9,987 bases of DNA from Clostridia bacterium (GTDB lineage: Bacteria > Bacillota > Clostridia > Christensenellales > UBA1242). The stretch lies in NCBI GenBank assembly GCA_017537515.1, contig JAFYKO010000049.1:1-9987 (forward strand). Direction: 5' to 3'. How positions within the stretch are numbered: position 1 is the stretch's first letter; each line of letters opens with the position of its first letter. A program made the position numbers and the translations under genes. This document shows positions 1-7,054 of the stretch, one piece after another. The notes beneath the pieces were generated by a model. It did not search any database, was not told where the DNA came from, and saw only the letters and a program-made list of their open reading frames with translations.

Positions 1-65
1 ACACGAGACGGAGTCTCGTGTTATGCGTCCTTGGGACGCATTGTAAAGTGCGTTTCGCACTTTAC
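1..65. repeat. Three back-to-back perfect hairpins
   Basis: Three perfect inverted repeats lie end to end with at most one base between them. At 1-21 the 9-bp stem ACACGAGAC has loop GGA. At 23-41 the 8-bp stem ATGCGTCC has loop TTG. At 43-65 the 10-bp stem GTAAAGTGCG has loop TTT. The stems are unrelated in sequence but share the same design: perfect pairing and a 3-nt loop. None is followed by a T tract, so they are not ordinary terminators. The window begins inside this array, so it may continue to the left. The function is unknown. Confidence 0.85.
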
Positions 66-78
66 CGCCCGCCCCGAG

Positions 79-111
79 GTTGGATTTTGTAAAGAAGTTG
101 GATTTTGTAAA
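79..111. repeat. Two-copy 15-bp direct repeat, 18-bp period
   Basis: GTTGGATTTTGTAAA occurs at 79-93 and again at 97-111, separated by GAA. It lies just downstream of the hairpin triplet and just upstream of the heptamer tract. It could be a short tandem duplication or a pair of protein-binding sites; the sequence does not decide. Confidence 0.7.
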
Positions 112-132
112 AAGGCATATAAATAAAACCAT

Positions 133-167
133 AACTCCTAACTCCTAATTCCTAACTCCTAATTCAA
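133..167. repeat. Heptamer tandem repeat tract, copy A
   Basis: Five consecutive 7-nt units can be read: AACTCCT, AACTCCT, AATTCCT, AACTCCT and AATTCAA. The tract is preceded and followed by AAATAAA-type sequence. Similar degenerate heptamers recur near the right end at 9439-9459 and 9566-9633, so this is a dispersed repeat type rather than a local slippage event. Confidence 0.75.
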
Positions 168-362
168 ATAAACTTGCATTCGTACGCTATAAAGCCTTAC
201 AACAACCACAAGCCGAACGACCGTCCTATGGAGAGGCGGACCCTCCCGCCCGACTGCGTCGCTTGTCGCTAAGCGACTCGCCTCGCAAGAGGCGAAATAT
301 TTTCAAAATTTAATTTTGCGAAGCAAAAGAAATTTTGTTATTTTTATTTTAAAAAATAAAAA
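168..362. repeat. Gene-free stretch with further hairpins
   Basis: No coding region is visible here. From 258 on it is mostly hairpins. At 258-277, GTCGCTT pairs with AAGCGAC around a 6-nt loop. At 278-295, TCGCCTC pairs with GAGGCGA around a GCAA tetraloop. At 304-337, CAAAATTT pairs with AAATTTTG and encloses TTTTGC-GAA-GCAAAA. At 341-362, TTTTTATTTT pairs with AAAATAAAAA. The A/T hairpin at 341-362 lies directly before the promoter of the first gene and could terminate transcription arriving from the left, but it has no clean T run after it. Confidence 0.6.
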
Positions 363-381
363 CAAAAAAAATTGAATTTGA

Positions 382-410
382 TTGACATAACGCCAAAAAA
401 GATATATACT
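382..410 (+). promoter_or_regulatory. Sigma-70 type promoter for the SDR/oxoamine synthase genes
   Basis: A -35 box TTGACA at 382-387 is followed by a 17-bp spacer and a -10 box TATACT at 405-410. This is close to consensus with ideal spacing. Transcription should begin near 417, giving a leader of about 18 nt that contains the Shine-Dalgarno AAGGAGG at 424-430. An earlier AAAGGAG at 411-417 would fall at the transcript start and is unlikely to be used. Confidence 0.85.
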
Positions 411-434
411 AAAAGGAGTTATTAAGGAGGGCGA

Positions 435-1214
435 ATGGTCGCAGTAATCACCGGCACAAGCAGTGGCATAGGCCTCGCAACAGCAAGGTATTTGACAGCC
501 AAAGGCGTGAAGGTCTACGGCCTGTCAAGAACGATTGTTGCGGGCGAGAAGTTTGAATCAATCAGTTGCGACGTAACCAACCACACCGCAACGAAAACCG
601 CCCTCCAGCAAATAGCGGAAAAAGAAGGCCGAATCGACGTGCTTGTCAACAACGCCGGTATGGGCATATCCGGAGCAACCGAACACAACAGCGACGAGGA
701 AATCCAGCGGATTTTCGACGTGAACATAATGGCAGTGATAAACACCTGCAAAACGGTGGCAGAGATAATGCGAAACCAAGGCGGTGGCAGGATAATCAAC
801 ATTGGCTCCGTCGCCGGCGTGATACCAATCCCATTCCAAACGTGCTACAGCACAACCAAAAGTGCGGTGCAAATGTTCAGCTTGGCTTTTGGCCTCGAAG
901 TCGAGGAGTTCGGGATTAAAGTCAGTTGCGTGTTGCCCGGCGACACAAAAACGGGCTTCACCGACAACCGAGTTAAGAGCGAAACTGAAACGGGGTATGC
1001 CCAGCGAGTGCAAAGAAGCGTGGCGAGGATGGAGAGGGATGAGCGAGCGGGCAAAAGTCCCGTTTCGGTGAGCGAGGTCGTGTGGAAACTTATCAAAAGC
1101 AAACACCCCGCCAAAACAAAAACCGTAGGATTAAGCTATAAACTTATCGTATTCTTACAAAAAATTTTACCCCAACGCCTTATGCTGTGGGTAGTCAAAA
1201 AAATGTATGGTTAA
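435..1214 (+). CDS. Short-chain dehydrogenase/reductase (SDR), candidate 3-ketosphinganine reductase
   Basis: This is a classical SDR of 259 residues, a normal family length. The Rossmann glycine motif TGTSSGIG is at residues 6-13, NNAG at 72-75, and the catalytic tetrad is N97, S125, Y138 and K142 (YSTTK). A Ser-Arg pair (31-32) at the end of the second strand suggests NADPH preference. The C-terminal 30 residues are hydrophobic and basic (around residues 236-256) and could sit on the membrane face. AAGGAGG lies 4 nt before the ATG. The next gene, an alpha-oxoamine synthase, starts only 20 bp after the stop, so the two are co-transcribed. Reduction of the 3-keto product of that synthase is the obvious role, inferred from context. 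The substrate cannot be read from the sequence; other keto-lipid or keto-acyl substrates are possible. Local GC looks higher (about half) than in the later genes. Confidence 0.88.
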   Translation: MVAVITGTSSGIGLATARYLTAKGVKVYGLSRTIVAGEKFESISCDVTNHTATKTALQQIAEKEGRIDVLVNNAGMGISGATEHNSDEEIQRIFDVNIMAVINTCKTVAEIMRNQGGGRIINIGSVAGVIPIPFQTCYSTTKSAVQMFSLAFGLEVEEFGIKVSCVLPGDTKTGFTDNRVKSETETGYAQRVQRSVARMERDERAGKSPVSVSEVVWKLIKSKHPAKTKTVGLSYKLIVFLQKILPQRLMLWVVKKMYG

Positions 1215-1234
1215 AACCAAAATAGGAGAAAAAA

Positions 1235-2428
1235 ATGGATTTATTTAAAAAATGTGAAACTTACAAAAAAGAAGTACTCGACGGAGTTCGTGAGTCTGGG
1301 TTGTACCCTTACTTCCACTACCTCAACAGCGGACAAAACACCGAAGTTGTTATGGAAGGCAAAAGAACAATTATGATTGGCTCAAACAACTATCTTGGTT
1401 TGACCTCAAACCCCGACGTTATGAAAGCCGGCGAAACCGCCATCCAACAATATGGCTCTGGTTGTAGCGGTTCAAGATTCTTGAACGGTACACTCGACAT
1501 ACATATCCAACTCGAAAAAGAACTCGCAGAATTCTTGCACAAAGAAGACGTCTGCACCTTCTCAACCGGCTTCCAAAGTAACCTCGGCATCATCTCTTGC
1601 CTAGTCGGAAGAAATGACTACGTTATTTGCGACAAGGAAAACCACGCAAGTATTTACGACGCTTGCAGACTCTCTTTCGGCCGTATGCTTAGATTCAACC
1701 ACGCAGATATGGAAGACCTTGAACGCCAACTCCAAGCAGTCCCAGAAACCGCAGGCATCTTGATTGTTACTGACGGCGTGTTTAGTATGGGCGGAGACAT
1801 CGCAAACCTTCCAGAAATTTGCAGATTAGCAAAAAAATACGGGGCGAGAGTTATGGTCGACGACGCTCACGGCCTCGGCGTTCTCGGAGAACACGGACGT
1901 GGCACCGCAGAACACTTTGGACTCGAAGACGAAGTGGACATTTATATGGGAACTTTCTCAAAATCCCTCGCAAGCCTTGGCGGGTATATGGCGGCGAAAA
2001 AAGAAGTTGTGGACTTTGTTCGCCACAATTCAAGACCGTTTATTTTCAGTGCCAGCATAACCCCAGCCAGCGTTGCTTGTGCAAGGGCGTCGCTTAAAGT
2101 CCTTAGAGAAAACCCACAAATCGTCAAGAACCTTGCAGACATTTCGACTTATATGCGTACAAAACTCAAGGAAAAAGGCGTGAAGATTATTGAAAAAGAC
2201 CAAACACAAATTATCCCGATTTATGTTTACGAGGACGAAAAAGCGTTTATGGCGTGCAAACTGCTTCTTGAACGTGGGGTGTATGTGAACCCAGTTGTTT
2301 CGCCTGCGACACCGGTTGGGCAAGCACTTCTTCGCACGAGCTATATGGCGACTCACACAAAAGAGCAAATGGACGAAGCGTCTGAAAAGATTGCTGAGGT
2401 GCTTAGAATTCTTGAAGTGATTGAATAA
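1235..2428 (+). CDS. Alpha-oxoamine synthase, probable serine palmitoyltransferase-like enzyme
   Basis: This is a 397-residue PLP-dependent enzyme of the alpha-oxoamine synthase family, which condenses an amino acid with an acyl thioester and releases CO2. The key residues are present with family spacing: H137 (NHAS, stacks on PLP), D209 (pairs with the pyridine nitrogen), H212, and the Schiff-base lysine K243 in GTFSKSLASLGG. The distances H137-H212 (75) and H212-K243 (31) equal those in the well-studied Sphingomonas serine palmitoyltransferase. Stretches such as YGSGCSGSRFLNGTLDIH and STGFQSNLGIISC resemble Bacteroides-type serine palmitoyltransferase more than Kbl or BioF, from memory of the family. 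No membrane segment is seen, as expected for the soluble bacterial enzyme. AGGAG precedes the start. Flanking SDR genes support a sphingoid-base pathway. Alternatives are cysteate acyltransferase (sulfonolipid) or glycine C-acetyltransferase. Confidence 0.85.
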   Translation: MDLFKKCETYKKEVLDGVRESGLYPYFHYLNSGQNTEVVMEGKRTIMIGSNNYLGLTSNPDVMKAGETAIQQYGSGCSGSRFLNGTLDIHIQLEKELAEFLHKEDVCTFSTGFQSNLGIISCLVGRNDYVICDKENHASIYDACRLSFGRMLRFNHADMEDLERQLQAVPETAGILIVTDGVFSMGGDIANLPEICRLAKKYGARVMVDDAHGLGVLGEHGRGTAEHFGLEDEVDIYMGTFSKSLASLGGYMAAKKEVVDFVRHNSRPFIFSASITPASVACARASLKVLRENPQIVKNLADISTYMRTKLKEKGVKIIEKDQTQIIPIYVYEDEKAFMACKLLLERGVYVNPVVSPATPVGQALLRTSYMATHTKEQMDEASEKIAEVLRILEVIE

Positions 2429-2460
2429 AAAGGCTTTTTAATGAAACCTTTTAAATTAAA

Positions 2461-2549
2461 CCCTTTACCAAACGTGCAGTTGTAAATGCGGGGCGGAGTG
2501 GGTGATGTGGGCAAAGCCCTACACACCCGCCCGCCCCCATTCGGTAAAG
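2461..2549 (+). repeat. GC-rich long stem-loop between oxoamine synthase and second SDR
   Basis: An outer stem CTTTACC (2463-2469) pairs with GGTAAAG (2543-2549). Inside it, GGGGCGG (2490-2496) pairs with CCGCCCC (2531-2537). An inner hairpin at 2500-2528 pairs GGGTG-TGT-GGGC with GCCC-ACA-CACCC around loop AAA, with single-base bulges. The structure ends 5 nt before the Shine-Dalgarno of the next gene. It has no T tract. It may stabilise the upstream mRNA, tune the third gene, or be a small inserted repeat: CCGCCCGCCCC at 2527-2537 is also found at 65-75. Confidence 0.75.
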
Positions 2550-2565
2550 TAAGGAAAGGAGAAAT

Positions 2566-3333
2566 ATGAATATATTAATTACGGGTGCAAGCGGAGGCCT
2601 TGGACTTGCACTGAAAGAAAAATTTGAGGCAGATGGACATACGGTAATAAACCTCTCACGCTCTGCAGAAGGCGAACACGCCTACAAATGCGACGTAGCA
2701 AAAAAAGAGGAAATACAAACCGCAGTCAACGATATTAAGGAAAAATACGGGCAGATTGATATTCTTATCAACAACGCAGGTATTGCCCTTGCCGGCGTAA
2801 CAGAACTGCTTCCAGACGAAGAAGTCAAGAAGATTTTTGACGTAAACGTGCTTGGCGTCCTAAGCACAACGCAGTGCGTTCTCCCACTTATGAAACAAGG
2901 CGGAAAGATAATCAACATCAGTTCGCCGTGCGGGGATTTTGCACTTCCCTTTAGAAGTTTGTATTGCGTAACCAAGTCGGCTGTAAGTATGCTTTCTTAC
3001 TGCTTACGCCTCGAGCTTGAAAACGCAAAAATACAAGTGTCAGCAGTTTGCCCCGGCAATATCTTCACCAACCTTTCAAAGAACCGCATCAAGCTTATGG
3101 AGACAAACGAAAGGTATGGCGATGCGATAGAAAAAGCAACCGAGAAGATAAACAAAGAAGCAAACAAGAGAATGACTCTTGAATACGCCAGCAAAAAGAT
3201 TTACAAAATCATAGGCAAAAAGAAATTGAAACCACAATACATTGTTGGCAACAAATACAAAATGCTTTACTTCATAAACCGCTTTGTCCCAAAAAGCCTA
3301 ATGCTTTCCGCTACAAATAAATTTTCAAAATAA
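2566..3333 (+). CDS. Second short-chain dehydrogenase, paralogue of the first
   Basis: This is a classical SDR of 255 residues with TGASGGLG at 6-13, NNAG at 69-72 and active-site residues N94, S120, Y133 and K137 (YCVTK). Ser-Arg at 31-32 suggests NADPH. It aligns along its length with the SDR at 435-1214, including a DEEV/I..IFDVN stretch, a similar active-site region and a shared C-terminal pattern (F-P-K/Q-x-LML) that may bind membranes. The two therefore look like diverged paralogues flanking the oxoamine synthase. AAAGGAG lies 4 nt before the ATG. The 137-bp gap to the upstream gene holds a stem-loop but no convincing terminator or promoter, so read-through from the promoter at 382 is likely. 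One SDR may reduce the 3-keto sphingoid base and the other act on a related keto-lipid; which does which is not visible. Confidence 0.88.
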   Translation: MNILITGASGGLGLALKEKFEADGHTVINLSRSAEGEHAYKCDVAKKEEIQTAVNDIKEKYGQIDILINNAGIALAGVTELLPDEEVKKIFDVNVLGVLSTTQCVLPLMKQGGKIINISSPCGDFALPFRSLYCVTKSAVSMLSYCLRLELENAKIQVSAVCPGNIFTNLSKNRIKLMETNERYGDAIEKATEKINKEANKRMTLEYASKKIYKIIGKKKLKPQYIVGNKYKMLYFINRFVPKSLMLSATNKFSK

Positions 3334-3348
3334 ATAATAAATATTAAA

Positions 3349-3383
3349 AAAAACGCTTAAAATCAGATTTTTTAGGCGTTTTT
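3349..3383. terminator. Bidirectional rho-independent terminator
   Basis: AAAAACGCTTAAAA (3349-3362) pairs with TTTTAGGCGTTTTT (3370-3383) through a 14-bp stem with one G-U pair and a 7-nt loop. T-rich ends on both strands let it stop the SDR transcript from the left and the pyruvate:ferredoxin oxidoreductase transcript from the right. It sits between the two convergent genes, 5 bp from the latter's stop codon. Confidence 0.9.
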
Positions 3384-3387
3384 ATTA

Positions 3388-6300
3388 TTATTTTTGTAAA
3401 TTTTCTAAATTCTTCAACCTTTTCCACCTTGCGAGTGCATCAAGCCTTGATTTTTCAAAAAGCTCTTTTGCAACTGATTCGTTACCTTTCAAAAGTGCGG
3501 AAAATCTTGTTTCACCTTTCAAAAATTCTTCGTAGTCGGCCTTTGGCTCTCTGCTATCCAAAACAAAAGGAATATCAGAATCAGGATTGCGTCTATACAA
3601 GAACCAATAGCCACTATCAACTGCCTTTTTCATTTCAAGATTGGAATTGGACATATTCAGCCCGTGATTTATGCAAGGAGAATAGGCAATTATGAGGCTT
3701 GGTCCTTTGTGTGCTTCGGCCTCTTGGAATGCCTTTATGCACTGCATAAAATTCGCACCAAGCGAAACACTTGCAACATAAACTTTTGGATAAGTCATAG
3801 CAATCGCACCCAAGTCTTTTTTGGCATTTATCTTTCCCATACTCGCAAATTTTGCAGACGCACCAGCGGGCGTACTCTTCGAACTCTGTCCCCCAGTGTT
3901 GGAATAAACTTCTGTGTCAAGAACTAAAATATTCACATCTTCACCGCTTGCAAGAACGTGGTCGAGGCCCGAAAAGCCTATATCATACGCCCAGCCATCT
4001 CCACCGATTATCCAAACAGATTTTTTGTTAAATTCATCTTTTAATTCAATAATTTCCGAAATTAATTTATTTTTTTGATTATTTTTTGAATTTTTATTAT
4101 TTTTTTCAGTAATTAATAAATTTTTTAATATTTCAATATCAATATTATTCAAAAATCCATCTTTTTCAAACTTATCCAAAAATTGCATTAAACCAGAATT
4201 TATTTCATAATTTTGAAGTTGTTTTATTTTGGATTTTAATTTATTTTTTTGCACATTCAGGCCAAGTTTAATGCCATAACCAAACTCGGCGTTATCTTCA
4301 AAAAGCGAACTCGCCCAAGCCGGTCCACAACCCTCGCAGTCTTTGGAGTATGGACAAGCGGGAGCACTTCCACCATAAATAGAACTGCAACCAGTTGCGT
4401 TGGCGATTATCATATTCTTACCAAAAAGCGTTGTTGCAAGTTTGATGTAAGGCGTTTCGCCACAACCGGCACACGCATAGGAAAATTTAAAATAACTTTC
4501 CTCAAACTGCATATGCTTTGGAGTGCTAGCGGGGTAAGGGTTCTTGAGTTTTGGCAGACGCTCCGAGAATGTGTAGTTCTCTTTTTCCTTCTCCAGAATT
4601 TCGCCCGTCATTTGCATTTCAAGGGCGTGCGTTGGGCAAACCTTTGCACACACACCACAGCCCGTACAATCAAGCGGGCTTATTTGAAGATGATAATCCA
4701 CTCCCCCAACACCAATCGCAGGGGTTTTCTTAAATCCCCCCGGAGCATACAGGATGTTTTGAGGTTCAATCAAGTGGGCCTTTATCGCCGAGTGCGGGCA
4801 CGCCATTGCACACATACCACACTGCACGCATTTTTCAGTATTCCAGCTTGGGCAGAACTCCCCAATTCCTCGCTTTTCAAACTTGCTTGTGTCGGTTGGA
4901 ACGCTTCCGTCGGCCGAAAACGCCGAAACGGGAAGTTTATTCCCCTCAAGAGCGTTAATAGGTTTGATTATTTTGTTATAATATTCGCTATCCGTCGCTT
5001 TGCTTTCTTCGTGCTTTCTCCCCACCAATGCAGAAACATCAACTTCTTTTAACTCCGACATACCGAGGTTTATTGCTTCGATGTTCTTTGCGACAACTTC
5101 GTCGCCTTTTTTACCATAACTCTTTTTTATTGCCTCAACAAGTGCTTTTTTTACCTTTTTTTCATCCAAAATATTAGTTATTTTGAAAAAAGCACTTTGC
5201 ATTATTACATTAATTTTATTTCCAAGACCGAGCCCGTTGGCTATTTTCCCAGCATTAACAATAAACAACCTTGCATTTTTATTCTTTAAATTTGCCACAA
5301 AATGCCTTGGCAAATCTTTTGAAAGCTGTGATTCTTCAAGAGTTGTATTCAATAAGACGGTGCCACCATTTGCAAGATTTTCAACTAAATCATACCTCGC
5401 CACAAACGAATAATTGTGAATCGCAATAAAACTTGGGTTTGTCGCAACATAAGGTGCGTGAATCTCTGAATCGCTCACACGCAAATGCGAAATAGTGATA
5501 CTTCCCGACTTTTTACTGTCGTATTCAAAAAAACCTTGCGTGTATTTTTCCGTAAGCTCGCCAATAATTTTTATGCTGTTTTTATTCGCACTTACCGTTC
5601 CATCGCTACCAAGCCCATAAAACTTCATTTCAGTGAAATTTGTTGGGATATTAAAATCTTCAAGTTTTAGAGAAGTTTTTGTAACGTCGTCATTTATTCC
5701 AACGGTAAATCCACAAATTGGTTTAGGTTTGTTGAGGTTATCTAAAACCGCTTTCACGCAATTTGGTGTAAATTCCTTACCTCCAAGCCCATATCTTCCG
5801 CCAACAACTTGGATGTTTTTTCCGCTTAGGGCACAAACAACGTCTTGGAATAGCGGTTCTCCAATAGCATTGGACTCTTTGCACCTATCCAAAACCGCAA
5901 TTTTTTTCACGCTTTTTGGCAGTTTTTTATTGAAATAAGCGACATTAAACGGCCTAAAAAGTCTAACATTTATGACTCCAACTTTTTCGCCTTGTTGGTT
6001 TAGGTATCTCACTGTTTCCATTGCTGTTTCAAACCCACTGCCCATTATTACAACAACTTTTTCAGCATCTTTTGCCCCAAAATATTCTATCGGTTCATAA
6101 TGCCTGCCGGTTATGGTCTCAACCTGCTTCATTGCATTCAAAACCTCGTCAAAAACTTTGTCATAAAAGGAGTTTGACGCCTCACGATTCTGAAAATAAA
6201 TATCCGGATTTTGTGCAGTGCCTCTTTGGGTTGGGTTTAATGGAGATAAAGCCCGTTTTTTAAACTCTTCAACCTTATCAAAAGGGAATATTTTTGCAAT

Positions 6301-6879
6301 GTCTTTTTCGTCTATTGCTTCAATTTTTTGAACCTCGTGGCTTGTTCTGAAACCATCAAAGAAATGTAAAAATGGCAAACTTGCGTTTAGGCTTGCAATG
6401 TGCGAAACCAACGCCAAATCCTGGCATTCTTGCACATTTGAGGACGCCAAAATATTGAAACCACTCGCCCGCACTGCCATTACATCACTGTGGTCGCCAA
6501 AAATTGAAAGTGCGTGGGTTGACAACTCTCTGGCAGAAATGTGAAAGACTGTCGGAAGTAGTTCGCCGGCAATTTTATACATATTGGGAAGCATTAAAAG
6601 TAGGCCTTGGCTGGCTGTAAAGGTTGTCGAAAGCACGCCTGCGGACAAACTTCCGTGAAGAGCCCCGCTTGCTCCCGCCTCGGATTGAAGTTCCTTGACC
6701 ATTAGTGGTTCGCCAAAGATATTGACTCTGCCTTTTGCAGACCACTCGTCGCAATTTTCCGCCATTGCACTTGACGGGGTAATTGGATAAATCTCCGCAA
6801 CCTCGCTTAAAAAATAAGCAATATTACTGCAAGCAGTATTTCCATCTACATTTATATATTTTTTTGTTTGTTTTTTCAT
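3388..6879 (-). CDS. nifJ: Pyruvate:ferredoxin (flavodoxin) oxidoreductase, single-chain
   Basis: This 1163-residue enzyme oxidises pyruvate with CoA to acetyl-CoA and CO2 and passes electrons to ferredoxin, the central step in anaerobic energy metabolism. All expected parts are present in order. The N-terminal domain has YPITPSS (31-37, T34), a conserved glutamate (E67) and R117. Domain II and the gamma-type domain follow. A two-cluster ferredoxin-like domain has C684/687/690/694 and C738/741/744/748. The C-terminal TPP domain has CAGCGE (803-808, cysteines for the third cluster), GDGWAYDIG (D961) and YSNTGGQ (N994). Numbering matches the Desulfovibrio africanus enzyme within a few residues, but the long C-terminal extension of that enzyme is lacking. 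Residues about 868-952 are Lys/Asn-rich and encoded by very AT-rich DNA. A purine-rich AAGGA precedes the ATG. It is monocistronic, between a terminator and its own promoter. Confidence 0.97.
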   Translation of the reverse strand: MKKQTKKYINVDGNTACSNIAYFLSEVAEIYPITPSSAMAENCDEWSAKGRVNIFGEPLMVKELQSEAGASGALHGSLSAGVLSTTFTASQGLLLMLPNMYKIAGELLPTVFHISARELSTHALSIFGDHSDVMAVRASGFNILASSNVQECQDLALVSHIASLNASLPFLHFFDGFRTSHEVQKIEAIDEKDIAKIFPFDKVEEFKKRALSPLNPTQRGTAQNPDIYFQNREASNSFYDKVFDEVLNAMKQVETITGRHYEPIEYFGAKDAEKVVVIMGSGFETAMETVRYLNQQGEKVGVINVRLFRPFNVAYFNKKLPKSVKKIAVLDRCKESNAIGEPLFQDVVCALSGKNIQVVGGRYGLGGKEFTPNCVKAVLDNLNKPKPICGFTVGINDDVTKTSLKLEDFNIPTNFTEMKFYGLGSDGTVSANKNSIKIIGELTEKYTQGFFEYDSKKSGSITISHLRVSDSEIHAPYVATNPSFIAIHNYSFVARYDLVENLANGGTVLLNTTLEESQLSKDLPRHFVANLKNKNARLFIVNAGKIANGLGLGNKINVIMQSAFFKITNILDEKKVKKALVEAIKKSYGKKGDEVVAKNIEAINLGMSELKEVDVSALVGRKHEESKATDSEYYNKIIKPINALEGNKLPVSAFSADGSVPTDTSKFEKRGIGEFCPSWNTEKCVQCGMCAMACPHSAIKAHLIEPQNILYAPGGFKKTPAIGVGGVDYHLQISPLDCTGCGVCAKVCPTHALEMQMTGEILEKEKENYTFSERLPKLKNPYPASTPKHMQFEESYFKFSYACAGCGETPYIKLATTLFGKNMIIANATGCSSIYGGSAPACPYSKDCEGCGPAWASSLFEDNAEFGYGIKLGLNVQKNKLKSKIKQLQNYEINSGLMQFLDKFEKDGFLNNIDIEILKNLLITEKNNKNSKNNQKNKLISEIIELKDEFNKKSVWIIGGDGWAYDIGFSGLDHVLASGEDVNILVLDTEVYSNTGGQSSKSTPAGASAKFASMGKINAKKDLGAIAMTYPKVYVASVSLGANFMQCIKAFQEAEAHKGPSLIIAYSPCINHGLNMSNSNLEMKKAVDSGYWFLYRRNPDSDIPFVLDSREPKADYEEFLKGETRFSALLKGNESVAKELFEKSRLDALARWKRLKNLENLQK

Positions 6880-7048
6880 ATTTTCCTTTTTATTTTTTTT
6901 TTAAAAATATTTTGCGACTTTGTCGCAAGTTTCTGCTGAATACCACTAAACAATTCGAGTGGCAATACCAAGAACCGCCTGTCAGTATGCTTCGCTAATA
7001 CTCACAGGCTAATCCTAAATAATCACTGCGGACATTCCGCCTTGCTAC
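6880..7048 (-). promoter_or_regulatory. Structured 5' leader of the pyruvate:ferredoxin oxidoreductase gene
   Basis: With the promoter at 7055-7083, the transcript has a leader of about 168 nt with four hairpins. GCGGA-TCCGC is at 7028-7040 (3-nt loop). GCCTGT/ACAGGC plus AGTAT/ATACT is at 6977-7009 (one mismatch). CCACT/AGTGG is at 6942-6962. The perfect 7-bp TTGCGAC/GTCGCAA with a 3-nt loop is at 6912-6928. I do not recognise a known riboswitch; in particular no TPP riboswitch core is seen. It may be a regulatory leader or a place where small hairpin repeats have accumulated. Confidence 0.5.
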
Positions 7049-7054
7049 AATACT

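Noticed and set aside
133..167. CRISPR array from the short direct repeats
   Set aside because: The units are 7 nt and contiguous with no spacers, and no cas genes are nearby.
1235..2428. Calling the oxoamine synthase kbl (glycine C-acetyltransferase) or bioF
   Set aside because: Motif wording and catalytic spacing fit serine palmitoyltransferase better, there is no threonine dehydrogenase or biotin gene beside it, and the flanking SDRs fit lipid synthesis. I kept these as alternatives only.
2426..2452. Terminator after the oxoamine synthase (AAAAGG..CCTTTT)
   Set aside because: The stem is only about 6 bp and AT-rich with a long loop and no T tract, so read-through into the second SDR is more likely.
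4249..5052. Open frame of 267 codons on the + strand
   Set aside because: It lies wholly antisense to the pyruvate:ferredoxin oxidoreductase gene, whose motifs are unmistakable, and its product shows no family features.
6880..7048. TPP riboswitch before the TPP-dependent oxidoreductase
   Set aside because: The conserved CUGAGA and ACCUGAUCUGGAUAAU-type elements are absent.
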